A stretch of 64,000 bases of DNA from NCBI GenBank assembly GCA_035555315.1, contig DATMGU010000040.1, positions 10,146 through 74,145 of the forward strand, given 5' to 3'. The stretch comes from DATMGU01 sp035555315. GTDB lineage: Bacteria > Pseudomonadota > Alphaproteobacteria > ATCC43930 > CGMCC-115725. The position numbers were made by a program, and so were the translations under genes. Shown here in pieces: positions 23,639 through 32,776 of this stretch; the first letter of the stretch is position 1; each line of letters begins with the position of its first letter. Under the pieces are notes generated by a model that did not search any database, was not told the origin of the DNA, and saw nothing but the letters and a program-made list of their open reading frames with translations.

Positions 23639-25699
23639 ATGTCCGTACTTTCCGATGGGCGTGAGGCGGGATCGAACGCCGCACTGAAGACGCAAATTCT
23701 CATTGTAGAAGACGAACGTATCGTCGCACTCCACCTGCGGCAGAGATTGGCAAAGTTCGGCTACGAGGTGACGGCCACGGTCGCCTCCGGCGCTCAGGCT
23801 CTTCGGGAAATACACAGGAAGAACCCCGATGTGATCCTCATGGACATTCACATCGACGGTGCGATCGACGGAATCGAAACCACCAGATCGATCCCGCCCG
23901 AGCTGCGGATCCCGGTGATTTACCTCACCGCCTATTCCGAGGAGGCGACGCTGGAGCGGGCGCGCGGCACCCGTCCTTACGGCTATCTGGTGAAGCCCTT
24001 TTCCGATCGAGAGCTGCATGCCACCATCCAGATGGTGCTGGAGCGCCGCAAAGTCGACCTGGAGCTTCACAAAAGCGAGGAGAGGCTGGGCCTCGCGCTC
24101 GCTTCCGCGGAGATGGAATCCTGGGAGTTCGATGCGGCGACCCACGCCTTCGTCCATATGGACAATGCCGATCATATCGTCGGTAGCGGGCCGGGTATTT
24201 TCCCCAGCACCTGGGACACCTTGCTCGCTCAGATCCACGACGAAGATCGACCGCTCATCGAAGCCATGTTCGCCCATCTGTCATTGAACGGCGGCACGGA
24301 CGCGGTCGAGTTCCGCCGGCCGAATCAAGACGGGGCACGTTGGATCAAGGTGTGCGGCAAGCAGTTTCCCGGCGATGCCGATGGCGCGAAGCGGATCATC
24401 GGCGTGATGCAAGATGTAACCGAAAATCGAGAAAAAGACGAACGGCTGCACAAGGCCGCGGCGGAGCTGGTGTCGCAGAAAGAACAGCTGTCCGTGGCGC
24501 TGGTCGCCGCGAGCAAATCCAGCGTCGCCAAATCGGATTTCCTCGCCGTCATGAGCCACGAACTGCGCACGCCGATGAACGCGATCCTCGGCTTCGGCCA
24601 GCTCCTGGATCTCAAGACCTTCGGCCAGTTGAACACGCGTCAGCACGAATATGTCGGCCATATCCTGCAGGCCGGCGAACATCTGCTGCACCTTATCGGC
24701 GACCTCCTCGATCTCAGCAAGATCGAGGCGGCGAAGCTCCAGGTCACGATCGACAGTGTCGAAACGGCGCCACTGCTGAAGCGTGTCGCCGCCTCGTTCG
24801 CCTCGTTGACCGCGGAACACAAGATCGTATTGACGACGCAGACGCGCGGCGATCTGGTCGTCGACGCGGATACGACGCGGTTATATCAGGTGCTGACCAA
24901 CCTCGTTTCCAACGCGATCAAATATAACCGCCCGGGCGGCTCGGTGCGGATGACCGACGAAGCAAGCACCGAGGGCTGGGTGCGGATTACCGTGTCCGAT
25001 ACCGGGATCGGCATCCCGGCTCGGCGGAACTGCGAGGTGTTCGAACCGTTCAATCGGCTTGGCGCCGAGTGCAGCACAGTCGAAGGTACCGGCATCGGCC
25101 TACCCATATCGAAGCGGTTGATCGAGCTCATGGGCGGGCGCATCGGCTTTGAAAGCACCCCCGGCGTCGGCAGCAAATTCTGGATCGATATCCCGGCGCA
25201 CCGTCCCACCGAAACGATGCTCGTCCAGCGCGACGATCTGACCGGTTTGCCAAGCCTGTCGCTGCTGACCGAGCGCATCAGCCGCGCAATCTCCGAAGCG
25301 CCGCACCACAAGAAGAGAGTCGTGATCCTATTTCTGGGACTGGATGGTCTCAAGCAGATTAATGAGTCGCTGGGCCGTTCCATTGGCGACAAACTTCTTC
25401 AATCCACCGCCAGCCGTTTAGTAGAGTGCGTACGCGGCTCGGACACCGTAAGCCGGCGGGGCGACGAGGAGTTCATCGTGCTGCTCTCGGAGGTGAAACT
25501 ATCGGACGATGTTTCCCTGACGGCGAACAGAATGCTGCAGGCGGTGTCGGCGGCCCATTCCATCGACCGGTACACTCTTTACCTCGATGCCAGCATTGGC
25601 GTCAGCCTCTATCCCGATGACGGCCTGGATGCGGAGACGCTCATCCAGAACGCGTACGCCGCGATGTGCCAGGCGAAGGAAATGGCGCGCCGAAGCTAA
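23639..25699 (+). CDS. Receiver-PAS-histidine kinase-degenerate GGDEF fusion
   Basis: 686 residues, cytosolic. Order: receiver domain (about 15-135; acidic pocket VEDE, phospho-Asp in LMDIHIDG, Lys in LVKPFS), PAS (about 145-260), HisKA with MSHELRTPMNAILGF, HATPase with LTNLVSNAIKYN, DTGIGIP and GTGIGLPISK, then a GGDEF-like domain (about 530-686). The last is degenerate: the metal motif reads FLGLDGLKQINE with the first Asp replaced, and the signature reads RRGDEEF instead of GGDEF. It should not make cyclic-di-GMP but could bind GTP or act in dimerisation. ATG 23639 follows GGAGGGAGG closely. The receiver is closely related to that of the gene at 27424. Confidence 0.85.
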   Translation: MSVLSDGREAGSNAALKTQILIVEDERIVALHLRQRLAKFGYEVTATVASGAQALREIHRKNPDVILMDIHIDGAIDGIETTRSIPPELRIPVIYLTAYSEEATLERARGTRPYGYLVKPFSDRELHATIQMVLERRKVDLELHKSEERLGLALASAEMESWEFDAATHAFVHMDNADHIVGSGPGIFPSTWDTLLAQIHDEDRPLIEAMFAHLSLNGGTDAVEFRRPNQDGARWIKVCGKQFPGDADGAKRIIGVMQDVTENREKDERLHKAAAELVSQKEQLSVALVAASKSSVAKSDFLAVMSHELRTPMNAILGFGQLLDLKTFGQLNTRQHEYVGHILQAGEHLLHLIGDLLDLSKIEAAKLQVTIDSVETAPLLKRVAASFASLTAEHKIVLTTQTRGDLVVDADTTRLYQVLTNLVSNAIKYNRPGGSVRMTDEASTEGWVRITVSDTGIGIPARRNCEVFEPFNRLGAECSTVEGTGIGLPISKRLIELMGGRIGFESTPGVGSKFWIDIPAHRPTETMLVQRDDLTGLPSLSLLTERISRAISEAPHHKKRVVILFLGLDGLKQINESLGRSIGDKLLQSTASRLVECVRGSDTVSRRGDEEFIVLLSEVKLSDDVSLTANRMLQAVSAAHSIDRYTLYLDASIGVSLYPDDGLDAETLIQNAYAAMCQAKEMARRS

Positions 25700-25805
25700 A
25701 AGACCCATCCGGCGGGACACTCGACAAGCGATAGCCAACACCGGTGCGCGCGGCCGCCAGCGCAAAGAAAAACCGCATGCACGGCTGTAGGGAGGAGGCA
25801 CGAAA

Positions 25806-26342
25806 ATGCAGCAAAGTTGTCGAGTTCCGCTGGGTGAAGACACCCAAATCCCTTCAGGGGCGGATCTCCCAGGCGTCCATCGCTTCGACGAAGCTGGTCC
25901 TGCCCACAAGGCGTCTCACGAAGAAGCCGCTCCCCCGGTCCCTGCTTCGTTCTCACCAGCTGACAGAGTGGAATATCGAAGAACCGTGCTGCTCGTCGAT
26001 GACGAGCCCGAAATCCTCCAGACGCTGAAACTCATCATCAAATCTGGCGGCCATGACGTGATCACGGCTGAGAGCGGCATTTTGGCTCTCGATATCCTCG
26101 ATAGTGACGCCAAGCTGGATCTCCTCCTTACCGACGTCATCATGCCGGGCCTCAACGGCTTCAGTCTCGCCCGGATGGCCCTTCTGCGGCGACCCGAGCT
26201 GAGGATCATGTACCTGACCGGCTTTTATGAGCAGGTGAAGGTGCTGGGGAACGCCAATGAGCGCTTCGGTAATGTCCTGATCAAACCTCTCTTGTCAGGC
26301 GAGTTGCGCGCGGCCGTCGACGCCGCGTTCTCCGCGATCTGA
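25806..26342 (+). CDS. Stand-alone response regulator receiver protein
   Basis: 178 residues. The first 55 or so are low in pattern and probably disordered; a receiver domain fills the remainder: VLLVDDEPEILQTL (acidic pair), phospho-Asp in LLLTDVIMPGLNGF, Thr in MYLTGFY and Lys in VLIKPL. There is no output domain, as in single-domain CheY/DivK-type regulators that relay phosphate or bind targets. ATG 25806 follows GGGAGGAGG by 7 bases. It lies between kinase genes and is a likely partner of one or more of them. Confidence 0.88.
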   Translation: MQQSCRVPLGEDTQIPSGADLPGVHRFDEAGPAHKASHEEAAPPVPASFSPADRVEYRRTVLLVDDEPEILQTLKLIIKSGGHDVITAESGILALDILDSDAKLDLLLTDVIMPGLNGFSLARMALLRRPELRIMYLTGFYEQVKVLGNANERFGNVLIKPLLSGELRAAVDAAFSAI

Positions 26343-26343
26343 C

Positions 26344-27411
26344 GTGTTGAAAGGAGGTGCCGGCCAGGCGGTCGGGAAGGGCGAAACGATCGAGGAAGCT
26401 CTGAAGAAGAGCGAAGAGCGTTTCCGGCGGGTCGTCGAGGCGGCGCCGAGCGCGATGGTGATGATCAACCAGTCGGGCATGATCGAGATGGTCAACGCGC
26501 AGGCCGAGCAGGTTTTCGGCTATGAGCGGTCGGAGATGCTTGGTCAAGCCATCGAGATGTTGGTTCCCCAACGCTTCCGCCCCAACCATCCCGGGCTGCG
26601 CGGCATGTTCTTCGCCGACCCGAAGTCGCGGCCGATGGGCGCGGGGCGCGATCTCTACGGCCTGAGGAAGGACGGCAGTGAATTCCCGGTGGAGATCGGC
26701 TTGAACCCGATCGAGACCGAGGCCGGGACCATGGTGCTGTCGGCAATCGTCGACATCACGGAACGTAAACACAGAGAGGAAAGCGTTCAAGCCGCACTGA
26801 AGGAAAAAGACATTCTTCTTGGCGAAATTCACCACAGAGTTAAGAACAATCTACAGATAATTCACAGCTTGCTTGGCCTTCAATCCAATAAAAATGACGA
26901 CCCCGTCGTAATTAATATTCTGATGGAAAGCCAAAATCGCATCCGATCCATGGCACTCATCCATCAGACCCTTTACGAATCGAAAGACTTCGCGCGTGTC
27001 GATTTTAGTATTTTTCTCGACACCCTGGTGCCGATCTTGCTGTCGTCATACGGTATCGGAATGGAACGCATCGCGCTCTCCATAACGTCGAGTTCGGTCC
27101 TGCTGCCGATCGATGCGGCGATCCCGTGCGGTCTGGTGGTGAACGAGCTCATCTCGAACGCCCTCAAGCACGCTTTCCCCGACGACATGGGAGGAGAAAT
27201 ACGGATCGATCTTTCCCATGACGCCACCGACCAAGTCGTCCTCTCGGTGAGCGATGACGGTATCGGCATTCCCGAGGCATTCGACATGACGCAAACCGAC
27301 ACTTTGGGGTTGCGATTGGTGCCCCTGCTCGTCGCCCAACTTGGAGGGGATCTCACTATTCAGCGCTCGAAGCCAACTCGCTTCTCGCTGCGCTTTCCGC
27401 TTCAGACGTAA
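26344..27411 (+). CDS. PAS sensor histidine kinase of HisKA_2 type
   Basis: 355 residues. A PAS domain (about 25-150, ending DITERKHRE) precedes a HisKA_2 dimerisation domain with phospho-acceptor in EIHHRVKNNLQIIHSLLGLQ and a HATPase with VVNELISNALKHAF and DDGIGIP. This kinase class is abundant in alphaproteobacteria and often signals to single-domain receivers, such as the one just upstream. The first codons are GTG 26344 and TTG 26347, only 2-5 bases past the previous stop; an AAAGGAGG lies inside the frame, so the true start is uncertain. PAS-linked signals such as redox or light are possible but nothing shows which. Confidence 0.85.
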   Translation: MLKGGAGQAVGKGETIEEALKKSEERFRRVVEAAPSAMVMINQSGMIEMVNAQAEQVFGYERSEMLGQAIEMLVPQRFRPNHPGLRGMFFADPKSRPMGAGRDLYGLRKDGSEFPVEIGLNPIETEAGTMVLSAIVDITERKHREESVQAALKEKDILLGEIHHRVKNNLQIIHSLLGLQSNKNDDPVVINILMESQNRIRSMALIHQTLYESKDFARVDFSIFLDTLVPILLSSYGIGMERIALSITSSSVLLPIDAAIPCGLVVNELISNALKHAFPDDMGGEIRIDLSHDATDQVVLSVSDDGIGIPEAFDMTQTDTLGLRLVPLLVAQLGGDLTIQRSKPTRFSLRFPLQT

Positions 27412-27423
27412 AGGCCGGTCTAT

Positions 27424-28662
27424 ATGATAGGGGCTAAAATACTTGTCGTGGAGGACGAGCGCATCGTCGCCATGCACCTGAAGCAGCAACTGGAGCGATT
27501 GGGCTACAACGTTTCGGCGATGGTTACAACCGGCGAGCAAGCGTTGAAGCAGATAAGGGATCTGCGCCCGGACGTGGTGCTCATGGATATCCATATCGAG
27601 GGCGACTTCGACGGCATCGAAACCGCATCCCGCATACCGCCCGATGTCTTGCTTCCCGTCATCTATCTCACGGCGTATTCGGAGGAAGCCACGCTCGAAC
27701 GCGCGCGCGCGACCAAGCCTTACGGATACTTGCTGAAGCCTTTTTCCGAACGGGAGTTGCATGCCTCGATCCAGATGGTTCTGGAGCGCCACCGCGCCGA
27801 TAAAGCGGCACGGGAGAGCGAACGACGCCTCGAACAGCTGGTCGCCGCCCGCACCAAGGGACTACTCGCCGCGAACCAGGAACTTGAACGCCAGATAGTG
27901 GCGCGCCTGGAGACCGAGCGAAGACTTCATCAGGCGCAGAAGATGGAGGCCGTCGGGATGCTCACCGCCGGCATCGCTCATGATTTCAATAACTTGCTCA
28001 CCGTCATCACCGGTCACATCTCGCATTTGGAAAGTGAGCTTGTCGATCTTAGCCCCGAGCACCGAGAGTCGCTCGCCGCGGCGCTGCGCGGAGCATCACG
28101 AGGGGCGATGCTGACACGTCGGCTCCTCGCCTTCGCGCGCCTCCAGCCTCTTGAGCCGAAGACGATCGATCTCAATAGGTTTGTCGTCGGCGTGATCGAC
28201 ACACTGACCCGCGTATTAGGGGCGACGGTGTCGATCGAAAGCATGCTCGACGCCGGACTTTGCCTGGTCTCCGCCGACGAAACCCAACTCGAAAACGCGA
28301 TGCTTAACCTCGTGCTCAACGCACGGGACGCGATGCCCGAAGGCGGGAAGATCACGATCGAGACAGCGAACACCATACTCGACAGGGCATTCACCGCCGC
28401 GGACGAGGAGGTCGTGCCCGGCCAATACGCCATGATAGCGGTCGGCGACACCGGAACTGGGATGACGAAAGCAATCCGGGATCGGGCTTTCGAGCCCTTC
28501 TTCACCACCAAGGAGTTTGGGCGGGGTACCGGGCTTGGTCTCTCGCAGGTTTACGGCTTCATCAGGCAATCCGGCGGGCATGCGAAGATTTCTAGCGAGC
28601 CTGGCGAGGGCACGACGGTCAGGTTCTACCTGCCGCGACTGCCGACCGACCAAGGGGGCTGA
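27424..28662 (+). CDS. Receiver-histidine kinase fusion
   Basis: 412 residues: an N-terminal receiver (about 5-125; VVEDERIVAMHL, phospho-Asp in LMDIHIEG, LLKPFS), a coiled-coil linker, HisKA with the GIAHDFNNLLTVITGH phospho-acceptor, and HATPase with LNLVLNARDAM, GDTGTGM and GTGLGLSQVYGF. An N-terminal receiver means the kinase itself is controlled by phosphorylation. The receiver is nearly the same as in the 23639 product (shared segments LTAYSEEATLERAR and KPFS-RELHA), so the two arose by duplication. ATG 27424 follows the previous stop by 12 bases. A 15-bp tandem repeat begins at its stop codon. Confidence 0.88.
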   Translation: MIGAKILVVEDERIVAMHLKQQLERLGYNVSAMVTTGEQALKQIRDLRPDVVLMDIHIEGDFDGIETASRIPPDVLLPVIYLTAYSEEATLERARATKPYGYLLKPFSERELHASIQMVLERHRADKAARESERRLEQLVAARTKGLLAANQELERQIVARLETERRLHQAQKMEAVGMLTAGIAHDFNNLLTVITGHISHLESELVDLSPEHRESLAAALRGASRGAMLTRRLLAFARLQPLEPKTIDLNRFVVGVIDTLTRVLGATVSIESMLDAGLCLVSADETQLENAMLNLVLNARDAMPEGGKITIETANTILDRAFTAADEEVVPGQYAMIAVGDTGTGMTKAIRDRAFEPFFTTKEFGRGTGLGLSQVYGFIRQSGGHAKISSEPGEGTTVRFYLPRLPTDQGG

Positions 28663-28691
28663 TCTTCTGGGCGATCATCTTCTGGGCGATC
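28662..28691. repeat. 15-bp perfect tandem duplication at a stop codon
   Basis: atcttctgggcgatc at 28662-28676 is repeated at 28677-28691. The first base is the last base of the kinase stop codon (28660-28662), and the second copy ends 4 bp before the convergent DUF4112 gene's stop. Confidence 0.9.
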
Positions 28692-28695
28692 AAAA

Positions 28696-29094
28696 TCAGG
28701 CGTCGACGCCCAGATGCCGTTCGACGATCTCCAGATTGCGCAGATTGGCCTTCCAGACCATGTCCAGCAGATCGCCCAGCACCGGCACGCTGCCGACCGC
28801 CACCTCGACGCCGACATTGGCAAGCATGCGCAGCAGCTTGGCGCGCGGCACGCCCAGCCGCGCCGCCTCATAGATCAGATAGAGCGAGACGACCGCCAGG
28901 GCGGCATCGCCGGCCACCGGCGGCAGGCCGAGCAGGCTATTCAGCCCAAAGCGAAACCGCAGGCCCGGTACCCGGAATGCCGCGTCGACCAGCCAGGCCA
29001 CCCGCCGGATGCGTGCCAACCGCCGTCGAACCTGCCGTGCGTCGGTAGCGCCAAGGGAAACCGCATCCATCATGCTGACATAAACATTCGACAC
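28696..29094 (-). CDS. DUF4112 domain membrane protein
   Basis: 132 residues. RIRRVAWLVDAAFRVPGLRFRFG, the hydrophobic segment after it with PVAGD, a second one with SVPVLGDLLDMVWKANLRN, and ERHLG at the end are the family marks. DUF4112 proteins are small membrane proteins of unknown function found widely in proteobacteria and archaea. Two hydrophobic hairpins are visible. The start is GTG 29094 or ATG 29073; both are plausible. It faces the kinase gene and is divergent from the MscS gene, with a repeat-rich 128-bp spacer. Confidence 0.8.
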   Translation of the reverse strand: MSNVYVSMMDAVSLGATDARQVRRRLARIRRVAWLVDAAFRVPGLRFRFGLNSLLGLPPVAGDAALAVVSLYLIYEAARLGVPRAKLLRMLANVGVEVAVGSVPVLGDLLDMVWKANLRNLEIVERHLGVDA

Positions 29095-29110
29095 CGTCCT
29101 TCGTCCTGCC

Positions 29111-29175
29111 GTTCGTGGCTGCCCGGTTCGTGGCTGCCCGGTGTGTTAAGAAGCACCGGATGGTAAGAAGCACCG
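29111..29175. repeat. Two short duplications in DUF4112/MscS divergent spacer
   Basis: gttcgtggctgcccg is tandemly repeated at 29111-29125 and 29126-29140. Then taagaagcaccg occurs at 29147-29158 and 29164-29175. Both lie in the promoter region of the divergent genes. Confidence 0.85.
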
Positions 29176-29222
29176 AACATCCTTCCCACTCTATCTTTCC
29201 CAGCTCGCGAGGATCACCCGGG

Positions 29223-31421
29223 ATGAAGCGCATTCGGCCCGTTTTCGGGCATCACCGGCGCGTGGCCACGGTCTGGCTGCTGGCCCAGGCTTGGCTGCTG
29301 GCCCAGGCTTGGCTGCTGGCGATGCTGTTCGTGATCGGCATCGGCCAGGGGCTGGCCCTGGCTGCCGATCCGGCGTCGGCACCCGCGGCGGCGGTCCCTT
29401 CCGCGGACCAGCTCAAGGGGCTGATCGGCACGCTCAAGGATGACGGCGCCCGGCAAAAGCTGATCGATCAACTGCAGACGCTGCTCGCCGCCCAGCAACC
29501 CGCCAAGCCACCGCCGCCGACGCACACGATCGCCACCGCGGTCACCGATCAGGTGAACCGGCTCGCCGGCGAGGTGAAGGACGCCTCTCACGCGGCCCTC
29601 GATACCGCGTCGATCGCCGCCTGGTTTCAGCGGCAGGTCGACAACCCCACCACCCGACAGGAGTGGCTGAAGCTGGCCGGCGAGATCGCGGTCATCCTGG
29701 GTATCGCCCTGCTGGCGGAATGGGGCGTGCGACATTTGGTGATCCGCCGCATCGCCACCCATCCCCAGCGGCAGGCGGCGGCGCATTCCCGGCTGGTGGG
29801 TGCCATCCTCCGATTGGCGATAGGGTCGCTGCCGATCATCGCCTTCGCGGCCATACCGGCGATCATCCTGCCGCTGACCCAGCCGGATTTCATGACCCTG
29901 CAGATCATCCTGGCGATGATCAACGCGGTCGTCCTCGTCCGGCTGATCATGATCCTGACCTGGATCACCGTCTTGCCCGGCCCGCCGTTCCGTCCGTTGA
30001 TCGATGTCGAAGCGGTCACGGCACACCGGATCTTCCGTTGGACGCGGCTGCTCGGCAGCACCTTCATCTATGGCATGACGCTCTATATGTGCGGCGGTTG
30101 GCTGGGCGTGCCGCCGAATATCGAGAATGTCGTGCTGAAATTGGTTGGCCTGGTGCTGTGCGTGGAAACGGTGGTCGTGATCATCCTGGCCAGAAAGGCG
30201 GTCGCCCGCCAGATCCGCGGTGGCAATAGCGCGGCCGAAACCTTGATCGGACGGCGGACGCCGCTCCAGGCGATGCGCAACGGCCTCGCCGATGTCTGGC
30301 ATATTCTAGCCATCCTCTATGTCACCGCCGTCTTGGTTTTCAGCCTCTTGGACATCCAGGGCGGCCTGCCTTTCGCGCTGCGCGCCACGGCGATCTCGAT
30401 CGTCGCCGGCGGGATCGGGCAATCGATCATCGCCATCGCCCGCTCGGTCCTGCATCCGGATCACCGGCTGTCGGATCGACTGCGCCACTATTCTCCCGGC
30501 CTGCGGCAACGGGCGGTTTGGTATGTGCCCGTCACCCTGCTGATCCTCGGCATCGTGGTGCGGCTGGGCATCCTGATGGTCGTCCTTTGGGCATGGGGGA
30601 TCGACACCTTCGTGGTGCTCGGCAGCGCGCTCGGGCGGGATCTCATCGGCCGGTTGACCACCGTGCTGATCGTCGCCGCCGTCGCCTTGGTGGTGTGGGA
30701 GGTCGCGAGCGCCGCGATCGAGCGCTATCTCGCCGCGACCGATCCGGATGGCAAGCCGCTGCGCCGCAGTTCCCGCGCCCAAACCTTGCTACCGCTGCTG
30801 CGCAACGCCGTGATGATCGCCGTGCTGATCATCGCGTCGATGACCGCGCTCTCCACCTTGGGGCTCAACATCGCCCCCTTGCTGGCCGGCGCCGGGGTGG
30901 TCGGTGTCGCGGTCGGCTTCGGCAGCCAGGCCCTGGTCAAGGACCTGATCACCGGCCTGTTCATGCTGGCCGAGAATACCATCGCGGTCGGCGATTCGGT
31001 CGAGCTTGCCGGCGGCCCCTCGGGCCGGATCGAGGCGATCTCCATGCGCACCATGCGCATCCGCGACGAGCTGGGCGGCCTGCATACGATTCCGTTCAGC
31101 TCGGTCACCTCCGTCAACAATCGCAGCCGGGGCTATGGCGTCTATACGGTCGAGATCGGCATCGGCGAGGGGGAGGATATCGATCGGGTCTGGCAGATCC
31201 TGCGCGAGGCCGGCGAGGAGCTGAAAAAAGACGAACGCTACTCGGCCGCGATGCTGGAACCCCTCGACGTCCAAGGCGTCGTCGCCGTAAAAGACACCGG
31301 CTATGTCATCAGGGTGCGGCTGAAGACCTTGCCGGCCCGCCAATGGTCGATCGGTCGCGCGCTCAATCTCCGGCTGCTCGAGGCGCTTCGCAAAAACGGC
31401 GTCAAGCTGGTCGCCGCGTAA
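29223..31421 (+). CDS. Large mechanosensitive ion channel, MscS family
   Basis: 732 residues. A hydrophobic leader (about 15-50) is followed by a periplasmic coiled region, several membrane helices (about 160-500) and the MscS core: pore helix AGVVGVAVGFGSQALVKDLITG, then the beta domain TIAVGDSVELAGGPSGRIEAISMRT. Such channels open when membrane tension rises and release solutes during hypo-osmotic shock. The size places it with the multi-helix YbdG/MscK-like members. ATG 29223 follows GAGG by about 10 bases. An 18-bp tandem repeat in the leader gives WLLAQA twice plus a partial third copy, which lengthens the hydrophobic segment. Confidence 0.9.
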   Translation: MKRIRPVFGHHRRVATVWLLAQAWLLAQAWLLAMLFVIGIGQGLALAADPASAPAAAVPSADQLKGLIGTLKDDGARQKLIDQLQTLLAAQQPAKPPPPTHTIATAVTDQVNRLAGEVKDASHAALDTASIAAWFQRQVDNPTTRQEWLKLAGEIAVILGIALLAEWGVRHLVIRRIATHPQRQAAAHSRLVGAILRLAIGSLPIIAFAAIPAIILPLTQPDFMTLQIILAMINAVVLVRLIMILTWITVLPGPPFRPLIDVEAVTAHRIFRWTRLLGSTFIYGMTLYMCGGWLGVPPNIENVVLKLVGLVLCVETVVVIILARKAVARQIRGGNSAAETLIGRRTPLQAMRNGLADVWHILAILYVTAVLVFSLLDIQGGLPFALRATAISIVAGGIGQSIIAIARSVLHPDHRLSDRLRHYSPGLRQRAVWYVPVTLLILGIVVRLGILMVVLWAWGIDTFVVLGSALGRDLIGRLTTVLIVAAVALVVWEVASAAIERYLAATDPDGKPLRRSSRAQTLLPLLRNAVMIAVLIIASMTALSTLGLNIAPLLAGAGVVGVAVGFGSQALVKDLITGLFMLAENTIAVGDSVELAGGPSGRIEAISMRTMRIRDELGGLHTIPFSSVTSVNNRSRGYGVYTVEIGIGEGEDIDRVWQILREAGEELKKDERYSAAMLEPLDVQGVVAVKDTGYVIRVRLKTLPARQWSIGRALNLRLLEALRKNGVKLVAA
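29274..29320 (+). repeat. 18-bp tandem repeat within MscS leader
   Basis: The unit tggctgctggcccaggct occupies 29274-29291 and 29292-29309, with 11 bases of a third copy to 29320. It is in frame (6 codons, WLLAQA), so copy-number change would lengthen or shorten the leader without a frameshift. Confidence 0.95.
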
Positions 31422-31487
31422 AGCCGCGACCCGCGTCATACCGGCCCGTATCCTGCATTCGCAAGCGCGGCGATCGGAAGGAAGATA

Positions 31488-32480
31488 ATGAAGGTTTGTG
31501 TTTTTGGCGCCGGGGCCGTGGGCGGACATCTGGCCGCGAAACTGGCGCGGGCCGCCGCGACGATACCGGAGCTGGAAGTATCGATCGTCGCGCGCGGGCC
31601 GCATCTGGCGGCGATCCGGGCCGATGGCCTGCGATTTCAAGGCGCCGAGGAAAGCTTCACCTCCTGGCCCCACGCCACGGATGACCCGGCCACGCTGGGT
31701 CCCCAGGATATCGTGATCAGCGCGGTCAAGGCACCGGCGTTGCCGGGAATCGTGCCCGCCCTGCATCCGCTGTTGAAGCCCGATACCCCGATCGTCTATG
31801 CGATCAACGGCATTCCCTGGTGGTATTTCCATGGCCATGCGGGGCCGAGGCACGACCGCCGGATGGATCGGCTGGATCCGGGCGGTCGGCTCTGGGACGA
31901 GATCGGCGTCGAGCGCGCGATCGCTTGCGTGATCTATTCGGCGAACGAGGTCCTGGAACCGGGATTGATCCGCAACAACTCGAAATCCGACCGGTTCATC
32001 CTGGGTGAACCGACCGATGCCGGCACCACCCGGATCGCGGCCCTGGCACAGCTCCTCGAGCAAGCCGGATGTCGGGCCCCGGTCGCCGACGATATCCGGC
32101 GCGAAATCTGGATCAAGCTGCTGGGCAACATGGCATCGTCGCCGATCACCTGCCTGACCGGTGCGACAACCGGCAACGCGATCTCCGATCCCGACCTGAA
32201 ACCGATCTTCCGCCGGATGATGGAGGAAGGCGTGCGCGTCGCGGCCGCCTACGGCATCGAGATCGACGCCCAGATCGATGAACGGTTGGCCAGCAACAGC
32301 CAGCTGACGACCCATCGCCCCTCCATGCTGCAGGACCTGCAAGCCAGCCGAAGCATGGAGATCGACGGCCAGCTCATCGCCGTCCAGGATCTCGCCCGCG
32401 CCGCCGGGATCGAAACGCCGACCGCCGACATCCTGATCGCGCTGCTCAAGCACCGGGCGAGGTTGGCAGGTCTTTATTAG
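31488..32480 (+). CDS. Ketopantoate reductase family protein (ApbA/PanE)
   Basis: 330 residues. Rossmann start VCVFGAGAVGGHLAAKLARA, catalytic Lys in REIWIKLLGNMASSP, and the substrate-binding Ser/Glu region SRSMEIDGQL. The classical member reduces 2-dehydropantoate to pantoate with NADPH in coenzyme A synthesis, but many paralogs act on other 2-oxo acids. No other pantothenate gene is near, so the specific substrate stays open. ATG 31488 follows GGAAGGAAGATA closely. It appears monocistronic with the small gene 40 bp downstream. Confidence 0.8.
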   Translation: MKVCVFGAGAVGGHLAAKLARAAATIPELEVSIVARGPHLAAIRADGLRFQGAEESFTSWPHATDDPATLGPQDIVISAVKAPALPGIVPALHPLLKPDTPIVYAINGIPWWYFHGHAGPRHDRRMDRLDPGGRLWDEIGVERAIACVIYSANEVLEPGLIRNNSKSDRFILGEPTDAGTTRIAALAQLLEQAGCRAPVADDIRREIWIKLLGNMASSPITCLTGATTGNAISDPDLKPIFRRMMEEGVRVAAAYGIEIDAQIDERLASNSQLTTHRPSMLQDLQASRSMEIDGQLIAVQDLARAAGIETPTADILIALLKHRARLAGLY

Positions 32481-32519
32481 CGGCCCCTTCTCAGGGCGGC
32501 CTTGAGTGACGAGAACCCG

Positions 32520-32669
32520 ATGCGAAGCAATCTCACAGCGCTGATCGTGATCCTCCTGCTGGTCGTCGGCGGCCTGTATCTGGCCCAGAAGCTGCGACAA
32601 GTCGGCACGCTGCAGGACTGCGTCATGTCGGGGCGGACGAATTGCGCGCCGATCGACACGGGTCACTGA
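32520..32669 (+). CDS. 49-residue single-pass membrane protein
   Basis: A small gene of 49 codons: a short basic start, one hydrophobic helix (about 6-24: LTALIVILLLVVGGLYLA) and a tail with two cysteines in QDCVMSGRTNCAPID. Short proteins with this CVMSGRxNCAPI tail occur next to diverse genes in alphaproteobacteria, from memory; function unknown. ATG 32520 has only a weak GAG-type ribosome site. The paired cysteines suggest a disulfide or metal site in the periplasm, which is inference. Confidence 0.65.
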   Translation: MRSNLTALIVILLLVVGGLYLAQKLRQVGTLQDCVMSGRTNCAPIDTGH

Positions 32670-32690
32670 TCCTCGGCCGCGCGCGGCTTC

Positions 32691-32705
32691 TTAAGCATTA
32701 GTTAA
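32691..32705. promoter_or_regulatory. CtrA-type box TTAA-N7-TTAA
   Basis: TTAA (32691-32694), seven bases, then TTAA (32702-32705) is a perfect match to the CtrA cell-cycle/motility regulator consensus. It lies 71 bp before the ATG of the degenerate EAL gene. By sequence alone, a chance match in GC-rich DNA is unlikely but not excluded. Confidence 0.5.
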
Positions 32706-32776
32706 GATCGACGCGCCAAGCTGCTGCACCTTTGCCGTGACCGCGCACATGGTGGGATGGCAGTACGAGGCGGTAC

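Noticed and set aside
23286..23687. A 133-codon plus-strand frame before the first kinase
   Set aside because: No recognisable pattern, and it runs over the kinase ribosome site and start.
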